Shown in pieces: positions 18,921-27,524 of a stretch of 64,000 nucleotides of DNA (the stretch's first letter is position 1; every line of letters begins with the position of its first letter). This DNA comes from Filomicrobium sp. (GTDB taxonomy: Bacteria > Pseudomonadota > Alphaproteobacteria > Rhizobiales > Hyphomicrobiaceae), in contig CP051234.1 of NCBI GenBank assembly GCA_017792465.1, positions 4,310,501 through 4,374,500 of the forward strand, in the 5' to 3' direction. The translations under genes were made by a program, and so were the position numbers. Under the pieces are notes generated by a model that did no database searches, was not told the DNA's origin, and saw only the letters and a program-made list of their open reading frames with translations.

Positions 18921-19082
18921 TGGCAGGCGCGCAGTCCGTGCGGTCTGAGCCTCGTTCCAGCGAGCTGCGGCTGCCGCCGAATTATGTGAAAAATCGTTCA
19001 TGTCGGCTCTGAGTGTTTGCCTGCGCCGGCGCTTGTCCTATCTATTTTTTTGAGGAAGTGACGTCCGAAGAACGGTGAAGCA

Positions 19083-20534
19083 ATGCAGATCTTGAAAACG
19101 CGAGCTAATCGGTTGCTGGCTTTTGGTGCCGGTGGACTTTTGATTTTGGCAGGTGCAGCGGCGTTGGTTTTGTCGGGGTCGGGATCGGTCGAAGCGCAAA
19201 AGCGCGTTCCGCCGCCGTCGCGTGAAGCGGTGCAATATTCGTTCGCGCCGATTGTCAAACGGACGGCGCCGGCCGTCGTCAACGTCTACGTTTCGTCACG
19301 CATCCGCCAGTCGCGCTCTCCGTTCGCCAACGATCCGTTTTTTGAGCGGTTTTTCGGTGACGACTATGACTTTGGGATGCCGCGCGAACGGGTTCAGTCG
19401 TCGCTTGGGTCTGGTGTCATCGTTTCGCCCGATGGGATCATCGTCACCAACACGCATGTCGTTAAAGGGCGGGGCCAGACCGAGATCCGGGTGGCGCTGT
19501 CGGACAAGCGGGAATTCGATGCGAAGCTCATTTCGCAGGATAAGAAAACCGATATCGCGATCCTGAAGATCGATGGGAACGGCGAGGACTTCCCCTACAT
19601 GCGGTTTGCCGATTCTGATGCGCTGCAGGTCGGCGATCTGGTGCTGGCGATCGGCAACCCATTTGGCGTCGGGCAGACGGTGACGAGCGGTATCGTGTCA
19701 GCTTTGGCGCGTTCGCAGATCGCGTCCGATGCGGTCTTCATTCAAACGGATGCCGCGATCAACCCGGGCAACTCTGGCGGTGCGCTGGTCGACCTCAAAG
19801 GCGGTCTCGTCGGTATCAATACGGCGATCTTTTCGCGCTCGGGCGGATCGAACGGGATCGGTTTTGCTATTCCCTCCAATCTGGTCAAGCTGCACGTCGA
19901 TAGCGCGATCGAGGGCCGCAAGGTGGAGCGTCCCTGGCTGGGCGCGCGTCTGCAATCGATGGACCGGGATATGGCCGAGGCGCTGGGGGCTTCGCGCATC
20001 TCGGGTGCGGTCGTCATGCGCGTCTACGACAACAGTCCGGCGGCGGAGGCCGGCTTGCAGCCTGGAGATATCATTGTCGATGTCGACGGCTTCAGCGTCG
20101 CCGATGCGCGTTCGGTGAACTACAGGCTGACCACGCGCGGGATCGGGAAGAGATCGCGATTGAAGATCATTCGCGATGGTCAGGACAAGGTTGCGCGTGT
20201 TCTCCTCACCCAACCGCCCAGGGCGCGCAAGAGCGATTTTAGCAACCTATCGGGCAACCATCCGCTGGATGGCGCGCGGGTGGCCAATATCCTGCCGACG
20301 CTTGCTGAAGACATGGAACTGGACTTGACCGATGGTGTCGTTGTCGTTTCGGTGCGGGCCAGGTCGATCGCCGCGCGGCTTGGGTTCCGGGCTGGCGATG
20401 TGATTGTCGATGTCGGCAACCGCAAGGTGCACGACCTAAAGGACTTGCTGCCATTGCTGGAGCGGCGCCGGCGCATTTGGGAGATGACAGTCAATCGCGG
20501 CGGCCGCAGTCTGGAGTTGCGCGTCCCGGGCTAG
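19083..20534 (+). CDS. Deg/HtrA-type periplasmic serine protease
   Basis: This is a trypsin-like protease with PDZ domains of the DegP/DegQ/DegS group, which degrades or holds damaged envelope proteins. The hydrophobic segment at about residues 10-32 is a signal peptide or membrane anchor. The catalytic triad is His125 (TNTHVV), Asp157 (KKTDIAIL) and Ser231 (NPGNSGG). Two PDZ domains follow, roughly at residues 285-375 and 395-480. The 483-residue length and two PDZ domains favour a DegQ/DegP-type enzyme over the single-PDZ DegS. It stands between the ribosomal cluster terminator and rarA and may share a transcript with rarA. Confidence 0.93.
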   Translation: MQILKTRANRLLAFGAGGLLILAGAAALVLSGSGSVEAQKRVPPPSREAVQYSFAPIVKRTAPAVVNVYVSSRIRQSRSPFANDPFFERFFGDDYDFGMPRERVQSSLGSGVIVSPDGIIVTNTHVVKGRGQTEIRVALSDKREFDAKLISQDKKTDIAILKIDGNGEDFPYMRFADSDALQVGDLVLAIGNPFGVGQTVTSGIVSALARSQIASDAVFIQTDAAINPGNSGGALVDLKGGLVGINTAIFSRSGGSNGIGFAIPSNLVKLHVDSAIEGRKVERPWLGARLQSMDRDMAEALGASRISGAVVMRVYDNSPAAEAGLQPGDIIVDVDGFSVADARSVNYRLTTRGIGKRSRLKIIRDGQDKVARVLLTQPPRARKSDFSNLSGNHPLDGARVANILPTLAEDMELDLTDGVVVVSVRARSIAARLGFRAGDVIVDVGNRKVHDLKDLLPLLERRRRIWEMTVNRGGRSLELRVPG

Positions 20535-20596
20535 TATGAGCTTTTTGTCTCGAGAGCCCACCGGCGTGCCGGGAGCGGCGTTTTGGGAGACATGCG

Positions 20597-21913
20597 ATGA
20601 GTGACTTGTTCCAGGCAGCAGGTCTTGAACAGGATGCGCCACGGCCGCTGGCCGACAAACTGCGCCCGACAACGCTTGCCGACGTCGTTGGCCAGCCGCA
20701 GATCGTCGGCCCGGAGGGCACGCTGACGCGGATGCTGCGTTCGGGCCGGCTGTCGAGCATGATCCTCTGGGGCCCGCCGGGTTGCGGCAAGACAACCGTC
20801 GCGCGGCTGATCGCCGATGAGACGGAGCTCGATTTCGAACAGCTGTCGGCGATTTTTTCCGGCGTTCAGGATTTGAGAAAAGCGTTTGACCGGGCCAAGG
20901 CGCGACGGGCGCAGGGTCGCGGGACGCTGCTGTTTGTCGATGAGATCCATCGCTTCAACCGGGCGCAGCAGGATTCGTTTCTGCCGCATATGGAAGACGG
21001 CACCATTACGCTGATCGGGGCGACGACGGAAAACCCGTCGTTTGAGCTCAACGCCGCTGTCTTGTCGCGTGCGGTCGTGCTGACGTTCCAACGACATGAC
21101 GACGACGCTCTTGAGACGCTGCTGGGCCGTGCCGAAGCGATCGAGGGGCGTAAGCTTCCGCTTGATGATGAGGCGCGCAACGCCATCAAGGCGATGGCCG
21201 ACGGTGATGGGCGGACCATCATAAATCTGGCTGAAGAAGTCTTTGCCGCGACCGATGAGGGTGCTGCGGCGCTGACGCGCGATCAGTTGACGAAGCTGGT
21301 TCAACGCCGTGCGCCGCTCTACGACAAGGGGCGCGATGGCCATTACAACTTGATCTCGGCGTTGCATAAAGCGGTGCGCGGATCGGATCCCGACGGCGCC
21401 TTATACTGGCTGTGCCGGATGCTCGATGGCGGAGAGGATCGACTTTTTATCGCGCGGCGTCTTGTGCGGATGGCGGTTGAGGATATCGGGCTCGCCGATC
21501 CGCAAGCGGTCGTGCAGGCGCTTGCTGCCAAAGACACGTTCGATTTTCTGGGATCTCCGGAGGGCGAGCTGGCACTGGCGCAGGCGACCATCTATCTGGC
21601 GACGGCGCCCAAGTCGAACGGGGCCTATGTCGCCTATAAAGCGGCCATGAGGCTGGCCAAGTCGCACGGATCGCTGTCGCCGCCGAAGCATATTCTGAAT
21701 GCGCCAACGAAGCTGATGGAAGACGAAGGTTACGGCGAAGGCTACGCCTACGATCACGATGCGCCCGACGGGTTTTCGGGCCAGAACTATTTTCCAGATG
21801 AAATCGGTTCGCCGCGGCCAACGTTTTACGATCCGCCGGAACGCGGGTTCGAGCGGGAGTTGCGCAAGCGGCTCAGCTATTGGGATGGCTTGCGCAAGAA
21901 GCGCGGCGGCTGA
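20597..21913 (+). CDS. rarA: AAA+ ATPase RarA (MgsA), replication-associated recombination protein
   Basis: RarA acts at stalled replication forks and is related to clamp-loader ATPases. The Walker A motif GPPGCGKTTVAR is near residue 59, Walker B is LLFVDEIHRFNRAQQD, and the sensor segment is GATTENPSFELNAAVLSR. The C-terminal half carries the MgsA tetramerisation region (YDLI-like HYNLISALHKAVRGSDPDGA, then RMAVEDIGLADPQA). The 438-residue length is typical. GGGAGA precedes the ATG. It is 62 bases from the Deg protease gene. Confidence 0.97.
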   Translation: MSDLFQAAGLEQDAPRPLADKLRPTTLADVVGQPQIVGPEGTLTRMLRSGRLSSMILWGPPGCGKTTVARLIADETELDFEQLSAIFSGVQDLRKAFDRAKARRAQGRGTLLFVDEIHRFNRAQQDSFLPHMEDGTITLIGATTENPSFELNAAVLSRAVVLTFQRHDDDALETLLGRAEAIEGRKLPLDDEARNAIKAMADGDGRTIINLAEEVFAATDEGAAALTRDQLTKLVQRRAPLYDKGRDGHYNLISALHKAVRGSDPDGALYWLCRMLDGGEDRLFIARRLVRMAVEDIGLADPQAVVQALAAKDTFDFLGSPEGELALAQATIYLATAPKSNGAYVAYKAAMRLAKSHGSLSPPKHILNAPTKLMEDEGYGEGYAYDHDAPDGFSGQNYFPDEIGSPRPTFYDPPERGFERELRKRLSYWDGLRKKRGG

Positions 21914-21927
21914 AGGCGGCGAATAAG

Positions 21928-21960
21928 AAAAGGCGGCCAGTATCTTGGCGCCTTTGCTTT
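21928..21960. terminator. Possible terminator between convergent rarA and L,D-transpeptidase genes
   Basis: AAAAGGCGGCCA (21928-21939) pairs with TGGCGCCTTT (21946-21955) with a one-base bulge, and is followed by GCTTTTC. A-rich and T-rich flanks on both sides would let it work in both directions, which suits the convergent arrangement. Confidence 0.5.
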
Positions 21961-21996
21961 TCAGCATCCCGCGTCCGATTTAACCGGCGTCCCGGC

Positions 21997-24099
21997 TCAG
22001 TTGCCGTAGCGGAACGGGTTGAATTCCCAATCGGCGACGGTGCGTTTTTTCTTTTTCTTCTTCTTTCTGTAGACGCGGCGGGTTTGGGTTTTGCGTTTGC
22101 TTGTCTTAATTCCGCTTGACCCGACGCGGACGCGGCGGCCTTCGATTGCCGAGACGACTTTGCTGTCGAGACCGTAGATATCGGGACGGATATCCTGTTT
22201 GCCGTCGTCATCGATATGGACGGTAACGTAAGCGATGTGGACGGGAATTGGATTGCTCAGCTTAATGCTGCTGCCGCGCCGTTTTGCCGATTGCACCTGG
22301 CCCTTCGACCATCCCTTGTCGTGGGCAAGAAGGACTTCGGCGAGATGCACCGGGTTTTGCACGCGCATGCAGCCATGGCTGAACGTGCGGTCACGCTTGC
22401 TGAACAAATGGCGTTCGGGCGTGTCGTGCATGTAGACGTTGTGGCGATTGGGGAAGCGGAACTTCACGACACCCAACACGTTTGTCGAGCCGGGCGGCTG
22501 GGTGAAGTGGTAGTTGTTGATGTTGGCTGTCGTCCAATCGATTGAGTCGGGATTGATGCGGACGCCGCCACGGGTGACGTGCAGGCCGTGCGAGCGCAGC
22601 ACGGACGATGCCAGGGGCTTCGAGGAGAACCAGCCGCCGCCGGTATTGCGCAATTGAGGAAGAAGCTCGTTGCGCTTCATGCCTGGCGGCACGCCCCAGG
22701 ACGGATGGAAGATGATGAGTTCCATCTTGTCGGAGAAGATCGGGGTGGGCGTCGACGGTTTGCCGACGACAATCTTTTCCTTGAGGACGACTTTGCCGTG
22801 ATCGATCACGCTGGTGGTCTGCTCGGGAACGTCGTCCCAGACGTAGAAGTCACCCAGATCGCGCGGCAGCCAGCGCCAGCGCTCCATGTTGGCAATGAGC
22901 CGGTGGATTGAGGCTTTGGATTTACGCCGGGTTTTCGTTTTCTTGTCTTTGTTTGCCGATGAAGTGCTTTTGGAATCTTCCTGGCTGGCTTTGCGTTCGA
23001 CAAGCAGCGCTTGGCGCAACTTTTCGAATTGAGGATGCTTGGGATGCTGACCGCGCAGCAGTTTGTCGGGCCTGGCGCTATTTGAGAACGACCACATCAG
23101 TTTGGTCGGATCGGGCAGTTCTGGGTTTTGATCGAAAAGGCGGCTGACGCGACTTGGCTTGGCCCTGCCGCCGGCGGCATCGCGGGCATATTCAAGGGCT
23201 GCCAGAGACAACTTGATTTCTGCTGCAGCAAGATCGGCATCGCTGGCCGTCGCAGCCGGCGGCAGCGGCAGTTTGTAATCGGAGGCTTTAAGGCCCCAAT
23301 CGTCGGCTTGGCGGACTTCGGCGATTGCCTTTTTGGCGCGTGGGTTGAAAGCGGTGCCTTTGAGCCAGATCGGCTCGCGGCCCGGAGCCGAATAGAACGA
23401 CTTCAGCGCTTCGACGTCAGCTGGATTGAATTTGCTCTTCTGCTTGGTCTCTGTCTCAAGCTTTTCGAGGAGAGCGCTGACAATGGGGTTTGGCGGCGGT
23501 GGCGCCGGGTCGACTGCGGCGGCGGCATCAACCGGTGTCGTGGCTGGATCGCTATGAGCAGTTGCCGGGGCTTTTGCGGCGTCGGATGGCGCAGGCTCGG
23601 AACCTTCTGGTTTGCTGGCCGCTTCTTCTTTTTTTGGTGCTTTGACCTGTGGAGCTTCGGGCTCTTTGTCGAGGCTGGCATGGGAAGCCGGCTTGGCGGT
23701 CTCGCCGGTTGGCGCAGCGTCGTCTGGATCGGCCTTGTTGTCGGTTGCTTTTTGCTCTTCAGTTGCCGGCTCTGGATCTTTGGTTTCGGCCTTGTCTTTC
23801 AAAGGTGGGTCTTCGTCGCCCGTCTTTACGTTCGTTGCGGCATCGGTTGGCTCCGTTGGAGCCTTGTCCTCGTCTGCTTGAGACGCTTCAGGCGCTGCCG
23901 TCTGGTCGTCATCTTCATCGGCCGGGTCGGCTTGCTGCGCGGGAGATCTATCGCGCGTGCTAGTGCCGGCAGACGGTGAGGCAACGGCGTCATCAGGAAC
24001 GTTGGCGATGACAGGTTGAGCCGACGCATCAAGCGCCGGCATCGCGAGCCAGCAGCATATGCTCAATGCGTACAAAAGTGACTGATAGGGCTTAGGCAA
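21997..24099 (-). CDS. L,D-transpeptidase (YkuD domain, YcbB-like) with long acidic linker
   Basis: L,D-transpeptidases make 3-3 crosslinks in peptidoglycan or attach proteins to it. The 700-residue protein starts at a TTG with AGGGGAAG just upstream and has a signal peptide ending near residue 29. Residues 30-215 are an acidic, Ala/Pro/Asp/Glu-rich linker. A scaffold-like domain (FYSAPGREPIWL onward) leads to the YkuD domain, whose motif HDTPERHLF...SHGCMRVQNP places the catalytic cysteine at residue 577. The C-terminus ends in a run of lysines followed by TVADWEFNPFRYGN. The linker and lysine tail make it longer than typical YcbB proteins (about 600). It is monocistronic. Confidence 0.9.
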   Translation of the reverse strand: MPKPYQSLLYALSICCWLAMPALDASAQPVIANVPDDAVASPSAGTSTRDRSPAQQADPADEDDDQTAAPEASQADEDKAPTEPTDAATNVKTGDEDPPLKDKAETKDPEPATEEQKATDNKADPDDAAPTGETAKPASHASLDKEPEAPQVKAPKKEEAASKPEGSEPAPSDAAKAPATAHSDPATTPVDAAAAVDPAPPPPNPIVSALLEKLETETKQKSKFNPADVEALKSFYSAPGREPIWLKGTAFNPRAKKAIAEVRQADDWGLKASDYKLPLPPAATASDADLAAAEIKLSLAALEYARDAAGGRAKPSRVSRLFDQNPELPDPTKLMWSFSNSARPDKLLRGQHPKHPQFEKLRQALLVERKASQEDSKSTSSANKDKKTKTRRKSKASIHRLIANMERWRWLPRDLGDFYVWDDVPEQTTSVIDHGKVVLKEKIVVGKPSTPTPIFSDKMELIIFHPSWGVPPGMKRNELLPQLRNTGGGWFSSKPLASSVLRSHGLHVTRGGVRINPDSIDWTTANINNYHFTQPPGSTNVLGVVKFRFPNRHNVYMHDTPERHLFSKRDRTFSHGCMRVQNPVHLAEVLLAHDKGWSKGQVQSAKRRGSSIKLSNPIPVHIAYVTVHIDDDGKQDIRPDIYGLDSKVVSAIEGRRVRVGSSGIKTSKRKTQTRRVYRKKKKKKKRTVADWEFNPFRYGN

Positions 24100-24499
24100 G
24101 GTTGCTTCCCCTGATCCAATATTTCCGATCGACGTCCAACTACCGCGTTAGGCGGCGCGCGTCGGCAGTTAAAGCTCGTCGCGAAGCCGCTCGCTCCCAG
24201 TTAGCGACCGATGTCGCTTGAGCGCGGATTGCTCGATCTTCCTGCGTGCAACAAACGCGAAATACGCGGCGCATCCTTGAAAGAGTTCCCAATAACAGAA
24301 AATAGGCAGCTATCGTTGGAAGTCTTTCTTAGTTTTCTCATGACGCGACATTACTGTGACGATTTAGCGTCATTTCCATTGTTCAGCGTCGAATGCGGCG
24401 GGCACCGCCGTTTTCCGGCAATCAACTGCAACTTCTCGGCATTGTGGGGCAATTCGCCGGACCTTTGGACGGTGGGTTGCTACTTGCGCATAGCTGGGT
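24100..24499. other. 400-base intergenic region, no gene recognised
   Basis: It separates the start of the L,D-transpeptidase gene from the end of a small periplasmic protein gene. Open frames here lack a ribosome-binding site and family features. The only structure noticed is a short inverted repeat TGACG/CGTCA (24357-24361 with 24368-24372). The promoter of the transpeptidase gene presumably lies in the left part. Confidence 0.5.
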
Positions 24500-24898
24500 T
24501 CAGCCCTTGGCCTTGGCGATGCGTTTTTCGTATTCCTCGATCACGAATTCAACGGAGCCGCGCTGTTCCTCGGAATTGATGATGCCCGGCGTTGAGAGCA
24601 GGAAGTGCAGTGCATCGATCGACTTGTTGAGGCCAGCGATATAGGCGGCGGGTGGGATTTTGCCTTTCTGCGCCTCCATAACGAAGCCCTGACACGTGGC
24701 GAAGAGCTGGTGCGCCTGCCAGACGGCATGGGGGCCGCGGCGCGCTTCGTCGGCAAGCTTGGCGCAGGTGGCGTGGTCGCCCTCGACGGCCGCCAGACGT
24801 GCCCTGGTCAGCTTGTCCATGTTCTCCTGCGCGTGGGCGAGACCGCCACCAAGCGCTGCGATGAGCGCTGAGCAAGCGGCCAACTTGACAAAATTCAT
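24500..24898 (-). CDS. Small periplasmic protein, unrecognised
   Basis: I do not recognise this 132-residue protein. It has a clear signal peptide (MNFVKLAACSALIAALGGGLAHAQ) and a mature part that is mostly helical, with cysteines at about positions 46 and 69 that could form a disulfide. A very good GGAGGAAAG ribosome-binding site supports the start. It lies divergent from the Tae4-like amidase gene, 244 bases away. Secreted partners of such amidases are often small periplasmic proteins, but it lacks the motifs I know from Rap1a/Tai immunity proteins, so a link is only a possibility. Confidence 0.8.
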   Translation of the reverse strand: MNFVKLAACSALIAALGGGLAHAQENMDKLTRARLAAVEGDHATCAKLADEARRGPHAVWQAHQLFATCQGFVMEAQKGKIPPAAYIAGLNKSIDALHFLLSTPGIINSEEQRGSVEFVIEEYEKRIAKAKG

Positions 24899-25142
24899 GC
24901 TTTCCTCCGGTCAAGATTATGCTGCATGTACGATTATTCGGCGCCTAAGGATCATCACAATTGCTTCAACAGATTGCATTTCCTGGTGACGCGTGGCTTG
25001 GCTGGGGCGTCGATGATGCGTCTTGGCGATTTTCGCCGGATGGGCCATTGTGGCGCAAGAAACGGTGTTCGGTGCTGGAAGTCTTTGGCGCCAGGGACTT
25101 TTTGGGTAGTTCAGCGCGGTCTTACGGTTTAGAGGTTCGGCG

Positions 25143-25694
25143 ATGGCTGTAGAATTTAAGAAGCTCTGGTATGGGCACCCGATCAACGAAAGCATCACGA
25201 CCCCGTGCATCGCTTTCAAGGATCTGGTGAATCTCGAAGGCGAGACGATCAAAAAGGGGTTTCCGGTTTTCCATAACCAGTGTGCGATCCGCATGAGCGT
25301 CGCGTTGCGGCGCGCCGGCGTGACGCCGGACCAGATCGGACGGATTGCGACCTGCGGGGCGCATCCGGCTTCTGAGATGCACTACATCAACGCGACCTCG
25401 CTGGCCAATGCGATTGATCGTGCCAACTTGCCGGGGTTCGGGCCAAAGGAAGTGATCGGCGGCGACCAGGCGGCGCAGTTCTATCCGCATATTTTCGGGC
25501 GCACGGGTGTCATGTTCATCAAGGACTACTGGCACCGCTCGTCTGATGGGGCGAACTCGCCGACGGGCGATCACATCGATGTCTGGAACGGCTATCGCTC
25601 AAGCGCGAAATGGCTGCTCGAATGGTTCTCGTGGCTTGGCTACTACTCCAATTACGCTGGCGCCAAGGAAATCTGGTTTTGGGAAGTCAAGTAA
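25143..25694 (+). CDS. Tae4-like peptidoglycan amidase
   Basis: The 183-residue protein matches the Tae4 group, papain-like (NlpC/P60-related) amidases known as type VI secretion effectors that cut peptidoglycan stem peptides. The catalytic cysteine lies in FHNQCAIRMSVAL (Cys47) and the histidine in TGDHIDVWNG (His144), both diagnostic; FKKLWYGHP near the N-terminus also fits. There is no signal peptide, as expected for an effector delivered by another route. AGAGG lies 7 bases before the ATG. No type VI genes are visible in the window, so it is an orphan here; a role as an autolysin is an alternative. A two-helix membrane protein gene follows after 37 bases. Confidence 0.85.
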   Translation: MAVEFKKLWYGHPINESITTPCIAFKDLVNLEGETIKKGFPVFHNQCAIRMSVALRRAGVTPDQIGRIATCGAHPASEMHYINATSLANAIDRANLPGFGPKEVIGGDQAAQFYPHIFGRTGVMFIKDYWHRSSDGANSPTGDHIDVWNGYRSSAKWLLEWFSWLGYYSNYAGAKEIWFWEVK

Positions 25695-25731
25695 GGGCAG
25701 TCGCCTGCGGTCTTAGAGGGGAAGAGTTTCG

Positions 25732-25968
25732 ATGCGGTATCTCTTGGCGATGATCCTGGCGGCGGTGGTTGCCTTGGCGGCGACGCTCACGATCAGTGGA
25801 CCCGTTTCAAGCTTTGTCGTGGGCTTGTTTGCATTTGAAAGCCCGGATGAAGTTTCTAACCTCGAAGACGCTGTGTTTATGGGCACGAGTTTCACCGCGC
25901 TGCTGATTGGCTTTGGTATCGGCTGGGCGCTGGGCGGCAATTTCGATGAAGATGACACTGCTGTGTAA
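25732..25968 (+). CDS. Small two-helix membrane protein next to Tae4-like gene
   Basis: This 78-residue protein is not recognised. It has a hydrophobic N-terminal segment (residues 1-32, MRYLLAMILAAVVALAATLT onward), a short polar section around FESPDEVSNLED, a second helix (residues 50-67) and an acidic tail GGNFDEDDTAV. AGAGGGGAAGAG is a strong ribosome-binding site. The 37-base spacing suggests co-transcription with the amidase; it could be an immunity-like or release-aiding membrane partner, or merely a neighbour. Confidence 0.75.
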   Translation: MRYLLAMILAAVVALAATLTISGPVSSFVVGLFAFESPDEVSNLEDAVFMGTSFTALLIGFGIGWALGGNFDEDDTAV

Positions 25969-26102
25969 AGGTTAACGGGCCCGATCGCGCGTTGGTGCCA
26001 TTTCAAGCGTTGAGCATGCCCATTGAGCCGATTTGCGGCGGCATTCAGAGTGGGTTATAGCTGCCGGCTTCTCGGCCTTTTGATAGATTTTGGGTTCCAA
26101 CG

Positions 26103-26489
26103 ATGAAGCTTTTACTGCTCGCGTGCGCTGGCGGCGCCGTAGGGTCTGGTGCGCGCTATTTGGTTGGCGTCGGCGTGTCACGGATCGTCGGTGTGACGAG
26201 CGGTTTTCCGTGGGCGACACTGTGCGTCAATGTCGTTGGCTCGTTCCTTATGGGTTTCTTTATCGAGATGCTGGCGCTCAAGCTTTCGGGCTCGCAGGAG
26301 TTGAGAACCTTCTTTGCGACCGGGGTGCTTGGCGGGTTCACGACTTTTTCGGCGTTTTCGTTGGATTTCGCGACGCTTCTCAGCCGTAAGCAGGAATTTG
26401 CCGCCGGGTCCTACCTCGTCTCGTCGGTTGGATTGTCGTTTCTGGCGCTTTTTGCAGGGCTGATGCTTGCCCGACAGGTGTTCTCATGA
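26103..26489 (+). CDS. crcB: Fluoride ion exporter CrcB (Fluc)
   Basis: Fluc proteins are small dimeric fluoride channels in the inner membrane. The 128-residue protein has four predicted helices and the family motifs GGAVGSGARYL, the asparagine in LCVNVVGSFLMGF and GGFTTFSAFS (with the sodium-site and phenylalanine-box region). No fluoride riboswitch was recognised upstream. Its last four bases (ATGA) overlap the start of the pseudouridine synthase gene. Confidence 0.95.
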   Translation: MKLLLLACAGGAVGSGARYLVGVGVSRIVGVTSGFPWATLCVNVVGSFLMGFFIEMLALKLSGSQELRTFFATGVLGGFTTFSAFSLDFATLLSRKQEFAAGSYLVSSVGLSFLALFAGLMLARQVFS

Positions 26490-27481
26490 GCGGACCGGTT
26501 GAGACGATCAGGGTCAAGGCCGATGAAGAAGGCATCCGGCTCGACCGCTGGTTCAAGATCCATTATCCGCATGTCACCTACGGGTATCTGCAAAAACTGC
26601 TGCGCTCAGGTCAGGTGCGTGTCGATTCAAAGCGGGTGACGGCGAATGCCCGGCTTGATCCAGGCGCGCAGGTTCGTGTGCCGAAGGTTGTGCGCGATCC
26701 GCCGCCGGCAGCACCGTCCGTCAAGCCACCTCCAGGGTTGTCGAAGGCGGATAGGACGCTGATCGAAGGCATGATCCTTTTCGAAGACGATCATCTGTTC
26801 GTCCTCAATAAGCCGTTCGGTTTGGCCGTGCAGGGTGGGACAAACACCAAGCGCCATATCGATGGCCTGCTGGCGGGAATGGTCGACCGCTTCGGCGATC
26901 GGCCTCGACTGGTGCATCGGCTCGATAAGGATACGACCGGGGTTCTGCTGGTTGCCAAGCATCGCAACGCGGCGGCCAAGCTCGGTAATATTTTCCGCAC
27001 GCGGTCGGCAGCTAAAACCTATTGGGCGCTTGTGCATGGCGTTCCCAAGCCACCGCAGGGCAAGATCGAAGCGGCCCTCGTGAAGGCTTCGGGGCCGGAC
27101 GGTGACCGGGTTCGCAAATCGAAGCCTGGTGAGCAGAAGGAAGCGATGCACGCGACGACGCATTATTCGGTGATCGAACGCGTCGGGCAGAAGGCGTCAT
27201 GGGTGTCGCTGAAGCCAGTGACCGGGCGTCAGCATCAGCTGCGCGCGCATATGTCGATCATTGGTCATCCGATCGTGGGCGATGAGAAGTATGAGGGCCA
27301 TCTCAACCTGCCGGCGGAGAACATGGCCAACAAGCTGCATCTGCATTCGCGGCGGTTGATCCTGCCTCATCCTTTCGAACCGGGCCAAAAGCTCGATGTG
27401 ACGGCGCCGCTGCCACCGCATATGTTAGAGACCTGGGACCTGATGGGGCTCGATCCCAATCGGTTCAGCAAGGACGATTGA
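26486..27481 (+). CDS. RluC/RluD-family 23S rRNA pseudouridine synthase
   Basis: The enzyme isomerises uridine to pseudouridine in RNA. An S4 RNA-binding domain lies at residues 10-70 (IRLDRWFKIHYPHVTYGYLQK), followed by the RluA-type catalytic domain with the active-site aspartate in HRLDKDTTGVLLVAK and the conserved GRQHQLRAHMSIIGHPIVGD. The 331 residues fit RluC or RluD; RluC is the more usual name in alphaproteobacteria. It is coupled to crcB and followed by a HAD phosphatase and the ATP12 gene, an arrangement I know from related genomes. Confidence 0.93.
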   Translation: MSGPVETIRVKADEEGIRLDRWFKIHYPHVTYGYLQKLLRSGQVRVDSKRVTANARLDPGAQVRVPKVVRDPPPAAPSVKPPPGLSKADRTLIEGMILFEDDHLFVLNKPFGLAVQGGTNTKRHIDGLLAGMVDRFGDRPRLVHRLDKDTTGVLLVAKHRNAAAKLGNIFRTRSAAKTYWALVHGVPKPPQGKIEAALVKASGPDGDRVRKSKPGEQKEAMHATTHYSVIERVGQKASWVSLKPVTGRQHQLRAHMSIIGHPIVGDEKYEGHLNLPAENMANKLHLHSRRLILPHPFEPGQKLDVTAPLPPHMLETWDLMGLDPNRFSKDD

Positions 27482-27524
27482 AGCCCGGGCCTGCGGTTGC
27501 AGAACAGGCTTTTTGAATTTCCAG

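Noticed and set aside
23128-23979. 283-residue open frame opposite the L,D-transpeptidase linker
   Set aside because: Trp/Phe/Arg/Gly-rich composition results from reading the acidic linker on the other strand.
24211-24579. Open frame on the plus strand in the gap before the small periplasmic gene
   Set aside because: No ribosome-binding site, mixed composition, and it overlaps the convincing minus-strand gene.
26067-26082. GCTTCTCGGCCTTTTG, which equals part of the 5' end of eukaryotic U2 snRNA
   Set aside because: A 16-base chance match in a bacterial intergenic gap with no surrounding U2 structure.
25969-26102. Possible fluoride riboswitch upstream of crcB
   Set aside because: I looked for the conserved crcB-motif pattern in this 134-base gap and did not find it; crcB in this context follows other genes closely.
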